From: Thermasporomyces sp036564245
Lineage (GTDB): Bacteria; Actinomycetota; Actinomycetes; Propionibacteriales; Actinopolymorphaceae
Length of the DNA: 64,000 bases
Assembly: GCA_036564245.1 (NCBI GenBank)
Contig: DATCKU010000067.1
Coordinates: forward strand, 1-64,000
Direction: 5' to 3'
In this document: positions 1 through 8,809 of the stretch, in pieces
How positions within the stretch are numbered: position 1 is the stretch's first letter
How the letters are laid out: the number at the start of each line of letters is the position of its first letter
The notes under the pieces: generated by a model
Database searches by the model: none
What the model was told of the DNA's origin: nothing
What the model saw: the letters and a program-made list of their open reading frames with translations, nothing else
Made by a program: the position numbers and the translations under genes

Positions 1-1077
1 CATCAACCGAACCCTCGCGAAACACTCCGGCTCGTTGCACGAAAGCTCCGAGAAGTATCGGCTGCGGATTATGTGTCGATCAGCTTGGCTGATCCGCGCT
101 ATCCGGAGGGCGCGGCGCTCGTCCAGGCCGTCGAAGGTTTGGGAACCGAGAACCTTTCTGGTCAGATCCTGTTCAACAACGAGCAAGCGCTCTGGACGAA
201 GGTGGCGCGGTCAGGCAAAGGCGTCGTGAGCCGGGACATCACGTCCCATCCGAACTACAACCCGCCGAGCGAACTCGCCGAGAAAGTCTCCATTCTCGGT
301 GTGGGCATGTATCTCCCCATGTGCGCCGCGGGACAGGTGCTGGGTGTCATGGTGGCGGGGTGGCGTCGCGGATCTCCGTACGAGGAGATCGCCACCCAGG
401 AGGTGCCGCTCATGGAGCTGTTCGCAGGTCAGGTGGCGCTGGCGCTGCAGCAGGCTCGGGCCGAGATGCTCGTGATGCAAGATCGTGACCGGATCGCCAG
501 GGAGTTGCAGGACGTTGCCCTGAACCGGCTGTTCGCCATCGGCACACATCTGCACGTGCTGACCGGGATGGCTGGTCGATCCGAGCTGCAGCGACGCCTG
601 CGCCTTGCGATCGACGACCTCGACGAGACGATCCGCCAGATCGGACCGGCCATCTTCGCCGTCAGCGAGAGCAGGATGTCAGGGCAGCACCCCGTGAGCG
701 CACAACTCGTGGAGGAAGTCGATGCCGCGAGCAAGTCGCTTGGCTTCACGCCGCGGCTTGTGGTGCACGGTCTGTTGGATCACCGCCTACCCGCACGCGT
801 GGAGTCCGAGCTCATGTCGGCAGTGCGTGAGGCGCTCGCCAACGCAGCCACCCACGAGGACGTGAGCAGCGTCGAAGTGAACGTCCACGTCACTGGCGAT
901 GAGCTCTCCCTGACAGTGAGCGATGACGGCAAAACCGAACAGCCGTCCAGCGGCACCGCCGTCGACCGACTGCGAGAGAACGCCCGACGGCTTGGTGGGA
1001 AGCTGGTGGTCCACGCAGGGGTACCAAGCGGCATGGCGCTTTCCTGGCGGGTCCCCTTGCAGCCGTCCAGCACGTAG
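1..1077 (+). CDS. GAF-domain sensor histidine kinase, 5' end cut by window; phosphoacceptor His replaced
   Basis: The frame is open from base 1, so the gene starts left of the window; 358 residues are visible. Residues 1-150 look like a GAF domain. A HisKA_3-type dimerisation helix follows (RDRIARELQDVALNRLF), then an HATPase_c domain with the N-box-like VREALANAATHE and the DDGK of the G1 box. Family: NarL-type (DevS/DosT-like) two-component kinases. Odd: where the family has His in the ..LHD.. motif, codon 508-510 is CAG (Gln), and the glycine-rich G2 box is poorly conserved. It may bind a ligand and dimerise without autophosphorylating, or act as a partner of another kinase. No response regulator gene is adjacent on the visible side. 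The domain call is firm; the loss of kinase activity is inferred. Confidence 0.85.
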   Translation, partial: HQPNPRETLRLVARKLREVSAADYVSISLADPRYPEGAALVQAVEGLGTENLSGQILFNNEQALWTKVARSGKGVVSRDITSHPNYNPPSELAEKVSILGVGMYLPMCAAGQVLGVMVAGWRRGSPYEEIATQEVPLMELFAGQVALALQQARAEMLVMQDRDRIARELQDVALNRLFAIGTHLHVLTGMAGRSELQRRLRLAIDDLDETIRQIGPAIFAVSESRMSGQHPVSAQLVEEVDAASKSLGFTPRLVVHGLLDHRLPARVESELMSAVREALANAATHEDVSSVEVNVHVTGDELSLTVSDDGKTEQPSSGTAVDRLRENARRLGGKLVVHAGVPSGMALSWRVPLQPSST

Positions 1078-1176
1078 CCGGGCGACACCACGTGCGTGGG
1101 CGCCAACGCTCGGCAGCGCTCCGATCGAGCAGGATTCAAGAAGCCCCGGTCGATCCGGCCTCGTAGCGTTGTGGCC

Positions 1177-2526
1177 ATGAATTCTGCACGGCCGCGATCA
1201 CCCCGTGAGGTACGAGGCCACTCGGCCGCCGGCGCCGCGCTCCGTCGCTCACGACTTGGATCGTTCGAGCCGGTGCTGCGCCAGCCGGTGCTGCGTCGGA
1301 TCCTGCCTGGGATGGCAGCGTCGGCACTCGGCGACGGCATGAGCATGGTCGCGGTGGCGTGGCTCGCCCTTCAGATCGCCCCCGCAGACGAGGCCGCCAT
1401 GTGGACCGGCGCGGCGGTCGCCGCATACAGCCTGCCTGCAACGTTCGGTGCCGCGCTGTTCGGCCGGTTCATCCGCCACTTCAGCGGTGCCGGCCTGGTT
1501 GCTCTCGATGCCTCGCTGCGAGCGTTGGCGCTGGGAACGATTGCGGTGCTCGCGGTGGCCGACCGGCTCAACCCACCGGGGTACGTGCTGCTGCTCACCA
1601 TCTCGTCACTGCTGCACGCGTGGGGCAACGCCGGCAGCTACACCCTGATCGCCGAACTGCTGCCCGACCGCGACCGCATCGCCGGTAACGCCTTGGTCTC
1701 GACGTTCACTCAAGCCGCGATCGTCGTGGGCCCAGCCCTCGCCGGTGCCGTCAGCACACTCGCTGGCCCGGGTTGGGTGATCGGACTCGACGCACTGAGC
1801 TTTGCGATCCTGGCTGTCAGTTGCATGGCTGCCCGGCCTGGAGCCGCAGCCGCACGGACCACTTCACCTGCGCCCACCCCAGCTGCGCCCGATCGCACGA
1901 CTACCAGTGGTTGGCGCACGATTCTGCGTCAGCCCAGGCTGGTCGGTCTGCTCGCCGTCACGTGCGTGTTCTTCTTCTTGTACGGGCCGGTCGAAGTTGC
2001 CCTGCCCATCTACGTCGCCCACGACCTGCAGGGGTCGTCCGCGTTGCTCGGCGCTTACTGGACGGCGTTCGGCATCGGGGCAGTCGTCGGCGGACTGAGC
2101 GCCGGCCTGCTCCGGAAGCACCGCCTGTCCAGCGTGGTCGTCGGCATCATCATCGGGTGGGGTGCCGCACTCCTGCCGATCGCGCTCACCCACGCGATCT
2201 GGGCCGGCATGCTCGGCTTGGCGATCGGTGGCTTGATCTATGGCCCGTTCACCGCAATCTGCGTCGCGTTGTTCCAACGCAGCAGCCCACCACACCTGCT
2301 GAGCCGCGTCCTCGCCACGCGAACCGCTCTCACCATCCCGTCGACCGCGCTCGGCACCCTCGCCGGCGGTCCCGTCGTCGCCGCGATCGACGCGCAACCG
2401 ACGCTGCTCGCCTCTGCCCTTCTCACGATCGCACTCGGCGTCGCCATCGTCGTGGCGCGCCGCGTCGCCATGCTTGTGCACCAACCGGCTCGTCGCGCGT
2501 CCCCCGATCTTTCCGTGGACGTCTGA
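1177..2526 (+). CDS. MFS transporter (drug/metabolite efflux type)
   Basis: 449 residues with about twelve hydrophobic segments. The opening pattern (LRRILPGMAASALGDGMSM) is typical of MFS proteins annotated as macrolide or multidrug exporters of the MFS_3 type. It lies in the cytoplasmic membrane and is predicted to export a small molecule by proton antiport; the substrate is not predictable. The reading frame is open further upstream (to 1096), but that stretch is Arg-rich and not MFS-like, so the ATG at 1177 was chosen. A long linker rich in Ala, Pro and Thr separates the two six-helix halves near residues 220-245. It stands alone between the kinase fragment and a tRNA gene. Confidence 0.85.
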   Translation: MNSARPRSPREVRGHSAAGAALRRSRLGSFEPVLRQPVLRRILPGMAASALGDGMSMVAVAWLALQIAPADEAAMWTGAAVAAYSLPATFGAALFGRFIRHFSGAGLVALDASLRALALGTIAVLAVADRLNPPGYVLLLTISSLLHAWGNAGSYTLIAELLPDRDRIAGNALVSTFTQAAIVVGPALAGAVSTLAGPGWVIGLDALSFAILAVSCMAARPGAAAARTTSPAPTPAAPDRTTTSGWRTILRQPRLVGLLAVTCVFFFLYGPVEVALPIYVAHDLQGSSALLGAYWTAFGIGAVVGGLSAGLLRKHRLSSVVVGIIIGWGAALLPIALTHAIWAGMLGLAIGGLIYGPFTAICVALFQRSSPPHLLSRVLATRTALTIPSTALGTLAGGPVVAAIDAQPTLLASALLTIALGVAIVVARRVAMLVHQPARRASPDLSVDV

Positions 2527-2721
2527 GCGGAGAGGGCTGATGCCTGGCGACGACACACCACACCCGATGTGCTGACGCCCATCGTTGAATCATGGTCACG
2601 GGCAACCGCGACCGGATGCCACAGGGTGCGACTGACTTCTGTCTGAGGAAACGGCTCCTCCGCCGACGGCAGCAGCAGCGGAGTCGTTCAGGACCTACCT
2701 GCCGGACGGCTCCGTGGCTCG

Positions 2722-2795
2722 TGGGGCGGGCGGGACTCGAACCCGCGACTGGCAGATTATGAGTCTGCTGCTCTGACCAGCTGAGCTACCGCCCC
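2722..2795 (-). tRNA. tRNA-Met (anticodon CAT)
   Basis: On the minus strand a complete 74-nt cloverleaf can be drawn: acceptor stem GGGGCGG/CCGCCCC, D arm TAGCTCAGCTGGTCAGAGCA, anticodon stem GCAGA/TCTGC with loop CTCATAA (CAT), and T arm with GGTTCGAGTCC. The discriminator is A and no CCA is encoded. The first acceptor pair is G:C and the anticodon stem lacks the GGG of initiators, so this is elongator Met (or a tRNA-Ile with modified CAT). Confidence 0.95.
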
Positions 2796-3042
2796 GTCGG
2801 CTGCCCGCGCAACGCTGCCCGAACCCGGCAGAACGTTCGACTCGAGCCTAGCGGAGCTTACCCGGCAGGCCGCGAGGGTACGACAGCAAGCCACGCGCAG
2901 ACGATCTCCAGCGAAACGCGGCGCATCTGTGCGCCAGAATGGACCTGGCTGGTGTCGACGTCCTTCGGACTGAGATCATCTAGTCGTTGCCGCGGCCGCG
3001 GCCGTCGGCCGTGGCACCGCCTTGAGCCAGTGGAGGTGTGGC

Positions 3043-3750
3043 ATGCCATTGCCTTCGGTGCGGATCCTCTACATTCGCCACGGCGAAAGTCTCGCCAGCA
3101 CCCTGCATCAACTCTCCCACAAGGTCGTTGATCACCCGTTGACCGATCATGGACGCGAGCAGGCGGAACAGCTCGCCCGCACACTTGCCGACCAGAGCTG
3201 GCGTTACGACGAGGAGATCATCAGCTCACCCGCACGCAAGGCGATGGAGACCGCGCAGATCTTGGCGGCCAAGCTCGACCTCACCGTGGTGCCGGACGAG
3301 CGGCTACGCGAGATCGACGTCGGAAGCCTCGACGGCCGCAGCGACAAGGAAGCGTGGGACGAGTTCGCCGAGATCCAGCGGCGCTGGGCCGCCGGCGAAT
3401 GGTCACGCCGGTTCCCCAATGGGGAGAACCTTCGCAATCTCGCCAACCGGCTTCGTACCGCACTGTTGAATGCAGCATCGTCCGCGTCCAGGCGACCGGA
3501 GACCCAGGGAGGCCGGGATACCCCGCTGGTGATCGTCGTCGGTCACGCGCGCGGGTTCCGAGCGGCCCTGCCCTACCTCATCAAGAACGTCGCCGACGCC
3601 TACCCGTACCAGGATCTTGCGAACTGCTCCGTCTCGTACCTCACCGCGACCCCGGCGATCCGACCGACGGTGCTGCACTTGAAGGCATGGAACGTGAAGT
3701 GCGCCGACATCTCCCAGCTGCAGGTTGGCAGTGACGACGAGGATCGCTGA
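3043..3750 (+). CDS. Histidine phosphatase family protein (phosphoglycerate-mutase-like)
   Basis: 235 residues. The phosphohistidine motif IRHGES sits at residues 11-16, the second-half Glu and His motifs follow, and VVGHARGF near residue 165 supplies the second catalytic His. The family removes phosphate from small molecules or proteins; the substrate is unknown. ATG 3043 was chosen because GGAGGTG lies 5 nt before it; an in-frame GTG lies 21 nt upstream. It is monocistronic, facing the NYN-domain gene tail to tail. Confidence 0.85.
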   Translation: MPLPSVRILYIRHGESLASTLHQLSHKVVDHPLTDHGREQAEQLARTLADQSWRYDEEIISSPARKAMETAQILAAKLDLTVVPDERLREIDVGSLDGRSDKEAWDEFAEIQRRWAAGEWSRRFPNGENLRNLANRLRTALLNAASSASRRPETQGGRDTPLVIVVGHARGFRAALPYLIKNVADAYPYQDLANCSVSYLTATPAIRPTVLHLKAWNVKCADISQLQVGSDDEDR

Positions 3751-3785
3751 CCAGACACGCCGTCGCAGCGGTTCGGTGCCGACCG

Positions 3786-4736
3786 CTACTTGGTCGCCTT
3801 GCCAACCGTGATGTCGAACTCGCGATAGACCCGTGCCCAGAACCCGTTGCGAAGCCAGACCCGCGCTTCGGGATATGGCCGCAGCGAGTGCCCCAGCTCC
3901 TTCTCGGCCTCGATCAGCAGCTCGGTGTCGATCACGGTGGGCAGGATCGGCCCGGGCAGCAGGTCACGGATGTTGTCCCGGCCACGGGTCAGGATCCACT
4001 TCTGGGCGACGTGCTCGCCGATCTCCTCAACCGTGTCGGGATTCGGGCCGAGCTTCGAGACCGTCCCCGGACCGGTTGCTCGCGCCGGCTTGACGGGCGG
4101 GCGCCCGGCGAAGACATCGGCAGGCGTCGGCATCGCCCCGTGGGTCGTGGGCGCCGGAACTGGATGCGGTGCGCGTCGGAAGTACGGCCTCAGTAGGTCG
4201 GCCGAGAGCACCTGGACCGTGTCGGCTTCCCAGACCAGACGCTCGGCTTGGTTGCTTCCGTACGAAGGCTCGACACCCCACAAGTGGACTCGTACGCCGT
4301 ACGCCTGCGCCGCCTCCACGGCCGACACCAGATCCTCGTCGCCCGCGAGAAGCACCGCATCGGTGACCGCGCCATGCCGGGCGAGTGCGTCGAGGTCACC
4401 CCGGATCAGGGCGTCGACACCCTTCTGCTGCCCCTGCTTGTTGAGGTTGCCGAGCCGAACCTTGACCATGGGCAGCGCGGCGATCACGCGTTGGTCGACG
4501 GTGGGTACCCGGTCGTGGGCTGCGTCGTACCAATACACACGGAGAAGCTCACCCGGCAGACCTTCGGCCGCCTGCTTCTGGAGCATCTGGATCAGCTCGT
4601 CGGCCGTCACGCGGTATTCACGACGTTCCCGCGCGCCGAACAGGACTTCGCCAGCGGCGGCGTAGAGGTAGCCCACGTCGATGAGGATGGCGTACTTGGT
4701 CGCAAACGCCGAGGTGCTGAGGTCTGGGACACCCAT
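3786..4736 (-). CDS. NYN (PIN-like) domain protein
   Basis: 316 residues. The N-terminal YAILIDVGYLYAA and the central LLAGDEDLVSAVEAA with a following VHLWGV are the acidic motifs of NYN/LabA-like domains, a PIN-related RNase fold. The C-terminal 100 residues contain a Pro/Ala linker and an unrecognised domain ending in a basic tail (VWLRNGFWARVYREFD). Similar two-part proteins are common and uncharacterised in actinobacteria; an RNA-processing role is inferred from the fold. The ATG at 4736 follows an AGGGAGG Shine-Dalgarno, so the longer open frame to 4811 is not used. Confidence 0.8.
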   Translation of the reverse strand: MGVPDLSTSAFATKYAILIDVGYLYAAAGEVLFGARERREYRVTADELIQMLQKQAAEGLPGELLRVYWYDAAHDRVPTVDQRVIAALPMVKVRLGNLNKQGQQKGVDALIRGDLDALARHGAVTDAVLLAGDEDLVSAVEAAQAYGVRVHLWGVEPSYGSNQAERLVWEADTVQVLSADLLRPYFRRAPHPVPAPTTHGAMPTPADVFAGRPPVKPARATGPGTVSKLGPNPDTVEEIGEHVAQKWILTRGRDNIRDLLPGPILPTVIDTELLIEAEKELGHSLRPYPEARVWLRNGFWARVYREFDITVGKATK

Positions 4737-5054
4737 CACAACCTCCCTCGACCTCGACCGATGCCGCACGGGATACCGACCGCGGCCCCACCCAGGAACC
4801 TGGGCCAGCACCTTGCAGCGAGACTACACGTTTGCCCCATAACGCAGGGGTCGGACACACTAAGTAGCTACAGATATGCGCTGAGTGCTGACAGTCACGT
4901 CGCGGTTCGACAGGAAAGATCGCAGGAAGCCAGCGAGACCTCAGCCGCCGCAGCTTGGAAGGTCGACAACGAGAGGGCCTATGCGCCGCGCGCTCCATGC
5001 GCGACCGCTCAGAGGTCAACCGCCGGTCCAACGGGCAGAGACCCGACATCCTTG
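4737..5054. other. Intergenic, nothing recognised
   Basis: This 318-nt gap lies upstream of the NYN gene and downstream (3' side) of tRNA-Asn. Besides the NYN gene's Shine-Dalgarno at its left end I see no gene, repeat or convincing promoter. Confidence 0.5.
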
Positions 5055-5127
5055 CTCCCGCGGCTGGACTCGAACCAGCAACCTGCCGGTTAACAGCCGG
5101 ACGCTCTGCCAATTGAGCTACGCGGGA
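5055..5127 (-). tRNA. tRNA-Asn (anticodon GTT)
   Basis: 73-nt cloverleaf on the minus strand: acceptor TCCCGCG/CGCGGGA, anticodon stem CCGGC/GCCGG around loop TGTTAAC (GTT), and T arm with GGTTCGAGTCC. The discriminator base is G. No CCA is encoded. Confidence 0.95.
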
Positions 5128-5206
5128 TCGCCGGTCACACGAACGCGCCCCGACCCATCGATCGCCTGGGCGCGTCGCCAAGCCTAGCAGCCCTGCCCGC
5201 TTGCTC

Positions 5207-6832
5207 TCACGGGACCAGCGCACCGTGGCGGCGCAAGATCTCGATCACCCGGGGCTCGCTGCGAAAAGCCTGCACCACGTCGTCGTCGGTCGCGATCTGG
5301 TGGGCGTTGGCGTCGATGTAGTCGCGCAGAAGTCGGTCAAACGTCGCAGGTCCGACAGCCCGCCGGGCTCGATGCAACATCGCGCCGCCCTGCCGATACA
5401 CGCCGGCACCGTAGAAGTCGGGCTGGCCCAGCTCGGCGTACCACTGCATGGTCTGGCCCACGCGGTTCCGGACCGGCGGCGGCACCCGGAAGCGCAGCGA
5501 CTCGCTGACGGTGCCGTTGGCCAGGACCTCCGCGTACTCTGCGAACGCCTCGTCGAGCCACGGATCTCGAGCCTGGTTGTTGCCGACCAGACCGTAGAAC
5601 CACATGTGCGCGACCTCGTGTGGGACCAGCTGGGGGTATCGACGCACGTCGACGTTGCCGAACTGGATCGCGCCCGGGAACTCGATGCCGGTCGGGATGT
5701 CCGGCACGATCGCGACCCACAGGTCGTCGTAAGGGAACGGCCCGAGGTAGCCGCTCAGCTCGCGGACAGCGTCGACGATCTGGTCCGCCCAGATGTCGAC
5801 GGGCGCACGCAGCGGGACGCCACGCGGCACCCCGATGTGAATGCGTACGCCGTCAACCTCCCGCTCGGTCATGCGAAATCGGCCGACCGCGACTGCCACG
5901 TCACGCACGGAGTCGGCACGGAACCGGTGGATGACGGTGCCTGGTCTGGGTCCCGCTCTCGAACTGACCCTGCGACCTGTCCCCAGCACGACATCTCCCC
6001 TCGGCACGACGACGTCGAGCGCGTCCAGCCGGAACTCCTCACTGGTCGCCATCTCGCCGAACAGGTCGACCGCCGGGTCAGTGGCCCAGCCGCGGCCACG
6101 CTCCCACGCGAGAAGCGGGAACGCCGTGGCGAGCCACGTCGTCCGGTCCCCCGTCGAGAACCCGACACGTTCCTCGCTATCTACTGCCAGCGTGAGCGTG
6201 AAGGCGAGGTCGATCTGCACCGAGCGGCCGGGTGCCACACATCCGTCGACCGGAACCTTGATCAGCGTGCCCGGGACGCCGCGCGGGGCACCGGCTGCCT
6301 CGACCGTGGGCTTGACCAACTTTCCCGATACGGCTGCGTGCGTCACGACGAGTCGCGTGCCCTCCCGCGCGGTCTCCGGCTTGTTCGGCCATGCCCGGAA
6401 GATCACGTCGCAGGTACGGCGGTCAGGAGTGAAGACCACCGTCTCCGTGCCGCGGACCGTCCGTCGGTCGGCTGGTACGTCGAAGCACAGGCGTACGACG
6501 GGACGTTGCCTCCAGGGAGCCGCCCGGCGGACCGGAACGCGCTGGCGTGCCGGCATGGCCACTGGCTGGGCCTGCGGGTCGTCATAGGCGATCTTGGAGC
6601 TGCCACCGCCGCCATCCCCGGCCGGGCACGCGGACGGCACGTCGGGAGTCGACTGGTCTGGGCTCGGTGTCTGCGGTCGAGGTGGAGTTGCTGGTGGACG
6701 GCTGGCACCGAGGGTCGGCCGCCGTACGACATCGTCAGAGCCGTCGAGCCGATTCAGCGCACTCGGCGCGCATCCACCGGCCACCAGGGCGGCGAGAAGG
6801 ACGACGAGCAGGCCGGCCCGCAGCAACCTCAT
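5207..6832 (-). CDS. M1-family metallopeptidase-like lipoprotein
   Basis: 541 residues. The N-terminus is a lipoprotein signal (hydrophobic core then lipobox VAGGC), placing it on the outer face of the membrane. The zinc site is complete: HEVAH at residues 405-409 and the third ligand Glu at 428 in WLDEAFAEY, the HExxH-X18-E pattern of gluzincin family M1. The N-terminal half (about 90-330) is the beta-sandwich domain seen before the catalytic domain in M1 enzymes. It probably trims extracytoplasmic peptides; the substrate is unknown. Its start overlaps the stop of the 194-residue gene upstream by 4 nt (ATGA), so the two are translationally coupled. Confidence 0.85.
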   Translation of the reverse strand: MRLLRAGLLVVLLAALVAGGCAPSALNRLDGSDDVVRRPTLGASRPPATPPRPQTPSPDQSTPDVPSACPAGDGGGGSSKIAYDDPQAQPVAMPARQRVPVRRAAPWRQRPVVRLCFDVPADRRTVRGTETVVFTPDRRTCDVIFRAWPNKPETAREGTRLVVTHAAVSGKLVKPTVEAAGAPRGVPGTLIKVPVDGCVAPGRSVQIDLAFTLTLAVDSEERVGFSTGDRTTWLATAFPLLAWERGRGWATDPAVDLFGEMATSEEFRLDALDVVVPRGDVVLGTGRRVSSRAGPRPGTVIHRFRADSVRDVAVAVGRFRMTEREVDGVRIHIGVPRGVPLRAPVDIWADQIVDAVRELSGYLGPFPYDDLWVAIVPDIPTGIEFPGAIQFGNVDVRRYPQLVPHEVAHMWFYGLVGNNQARDPWLDEAFAEYAEVLANGTVSESLRFRVPPPVRNRVGQTMQWYAELGQPDFYGAGVYRQGGAMLHRARRAVGPATFDRLLRDYIDANAHQIATDDDVVQAFRSEPRVIEILRRHGALVP

Positions 6833-7413
6833 GGCTCGACCTCCGAACGCACCATCTCGAGCGCGGCCTCAGCCTCCGCCCGGACCCGTGGATCGTCCGG
6901 ATCGACCCCCTCGTCCAACGCAACCGCCCACGTCATCTCTCCTGGCATACCCGGGGAACGTCGGGCGATCACTCGCGCACCACCGCCACTGGCCAGGCGT
7001 ACCGGACGATCGAGTACGACACTCGCCGTGATGCGCTCCCGGATCAACGACAGCAGGCGGAAGGTCTCCGTCGGCACGACGGTCTCGAGGCCAGCGTCAG
7101 GTGCCGCGGCGAAACGCACGACCCACACGGGCAACCGCTCGCCGAGTGGTGCCGTTTGGGTGACTCGAAGCACCCTGGCGTCACGGTCCCATTCGGCATG
7201 CTCGACGCGTTCCCACGCAAGGCGGTGAAACCTCGCCTTGGGTGCTCGGTCCGCCGGAACGTACAACGCCCGGTCCGTGCCGACGACCCAGCGACCCGAA
7301 GCGTCGAGCGAGGACGCCAGGATGCGCTCGCCGCGGTCTCGAGGCAATGCCTCGACGACGTCACGTGGCAGCGCCGACCTACGCGCGAGTCGAAGCTTCC
7401 ACCGAAGTCGCAC
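6829..7413 (-). CDS. Conserved hypothetical protein, PH-like N-terminal part
   Basis: 194 residues, no signal peptide or membrane segment. Residues 25-100 read like the short beta-strand module of bacterial PH-like domains (ILASS..ASGRWVVGTDRALYV..), followed by strands and an acidic C-terminal helix. No enzymatic motif is visible. It is the first gene of a two-gene unit with the M1 peptidase (4-nt ATGA overlap). It lies just downstream of the sigma factor gene on the same strand with a 35-nt gap, so all three may be co-transcribed. Function unknown. Confidence 0.65.
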   Translation of the reverse strand: MRLRWKLRLARRSALPRDVVEALPRDRGERILASSLDASGRWVVGTDRALYVPADRAPKARFHRLAWERVEHAEWDRDARVLRVTQTAPLGERLPVWVVRFAAAPDAGLETVVPTETFRLLSLIRERITASVVLDRPVRLASGGGARVIARRSPGMPGEMTWAVALDEGVDPDDPRVRAEAEAALEMVRSEVEP

Positions 7414-7448
7414 CAGCTCACGGTACCCGCCGAAGCTGGTGGGCCGGT

Positions 7449-8633
7449 TCAGGCCAGGTACTCGCGCAGGCCGACCGCCCAGCCACCGCCGCGCAGCTTG
7501 GCCAGTGTCTTGGCTTCGATCTGGCGTACCCGCTCCCGGGTGACGCCGAACCGACGACCTACCTCTTCCAGCGTGTGGATCTGACCGTCCGTCAGCCCGT
7601 AACGCATCTGGACGACGAACCGCTCGCGCTCCCCTAGCTGCGCGAGGGCGCGATTGATGTGCTCGCGCATCAAAGAAGACGCCGCCGCCTCCAACGGGGC
7701 GACGGCGTCGAGATCCTCGATCAGGTCTCCAAGCTCGGACGCTTCCATCTCGCCGATCGGCGTATGCAACGAGACGGGTTCACGCGCCATCCGGAGCAGC
7801 TCACTGGTGCGTTCCGGGTCGAGTGATACGGCCTCGGCGATCTCCTCGATCGCAGGATCACGGCCCAGCTGTTGGAAGAGCTGTCGCTGTGCCCGCAGGA
7901 TCCGGTTGATCGTGTCCACAACGTGCACGGGCACGCGGATCGCTCGGGACTGGTCGGCGATCGCACGGGAGATCGCCTGACGGATCCACCAGGTCGCATA
8001 CGTGGAGAACTTGTAGCCGCGTGTGTAGTCGAACTTCTCGACCGCCCTGATCAGACCGAGGTTTCCCTCCTGGATCAGGTCGAGCAAGGGCAGGCCGCGT
8101 CCGGTACACCTCTTGGCCACGGACACCACGAGGCGAAGGTTGGCCTCGATCAGCTGCCGCTTCGCCTCGCGTCCCATGCGCACCAACGCCTGCAGCTCGG
8201 CAGGCGTCGCGTCGATGGCGCGACCAGCAAGGCCACCTTCGGCAAGGCAGTGCTCGGCGAAGAGACCGGCTTCCACGGCGCGCGCCAGCTCCACCTCTTG
8301 CTCGGCGGTGAGCAGCGGTACCCGCCCGATCTCCCGAAGGTACTGGCGGACCAGGTCGGGTGTCCGTTCATTGGGCTCGTCAAGTGATGGCAAGTCCTCG
8401 ACCGACGCGTCCAACGTGGCATCGCCGACCTGAGGCTCGGCATCCAGCTCGTCGTCTGGTGTGGCCGGGGCGACGCTGGCCGGTTCAGCTGCCACGACGG
8501 CGTCGTGAGCGACTGGCTGGCGCAGGTCGCCGGCATCGTCGACGGCCGCAGTTCCGTCGACCCTGTGGAGCTCGGATACATCCCCTACTGCATGGGCTCT
8601 GTGAGCCGCCTTCTTGAGCGCGATGACCGGCAC
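7449..8633 (-). CDS. RNA polymerase sigma factor, sigma-70 group 2 (SigB/HrdD-like)
   Basis: 394 residues. An acidic, Ala-rich N-terminus (about 1-85) is followed by region 1.2 (DLVRQYLREIGRVPLL), region 2 (DLIQEGNLGLIRAVEKFDY and YKFSTYATWWIRQAI), region 3, and region 4 with the helix-turn-helix TLEEVGRRFGVTRERVRQI. It recruits RNA polymerase to promoters resembling those of the housekeeping factor. The long acidic N-terminus of the principal sigma is missing and regions 2-3 differ at many positions, so an alternative group-2 factor fits better than RpoD. Start: GTG 8633 preceded by GGGAGG; the open frame extends to 8765 but is not family-like there. Confidence 0.85.
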   Translation of the reverse strand: MPVIALKKAAHRAHAVGDVSELHRVDGTAAVDDAGDLRQPVAHDAVVAAEPASVAPATPDDELDAEPQVGDATLDASVEDLPSLDEPNERTPDLVRQYLREIGRVPLLTAEQEVELARAVEAGLFAEHCLAEGGLAGRAIDATPAELQALVRMGREAKRQLIEANLRLVVSVAKRCTGRGLPLLDLIQEGNLGLIRAVEKFDYTRGYKFSTYATWWIRQAISRAIADQSRAIRVPVHVVDTINRILRAQRQLFQQLGRDPAIEEIAEAVSLDPERTSELLRMAREPVSLHTPIGEMEASELGDLIEDLDAVAPLEAAASSLMREHINRALAQLGERERFVVQMRYGLTDGQIHTLEEVGRRFGVTRERVRQIEAKTLAKLRGGGWAVGLREYLA

Positions 8634-8809
8634 GGCGCATCTCCCTCCCCGAGAGGACCACCAGCGTGATCCAGTCTGCCGCGCGGTAGACCGCGACGTT
8701 GGGTATTTGCGGATAATCGCAGCGCATTGACCAACCCCGGCCTTCGTGCGGCCGCAGAAGGACACGTATGCGTCCCTTGGGACGTTCAGATGAGCCGGCG
8801 TATCCCGCG

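Noticed and set aside
5201..7228. 675-codon open frame on the plus strand
   Set aside because: It is antisense to the M1 peptidase and its partner, has an Arg/His-rich composition with no domain, and follows the third-position GC bias of the opposite strand.
7449..8633. Assignment as principal sigma factor RpoD/HrdB
   Set aside because: The long acidic N-terminus is absent and regions 2-3 differ from the housekeeping factor; group 2 is more likely.
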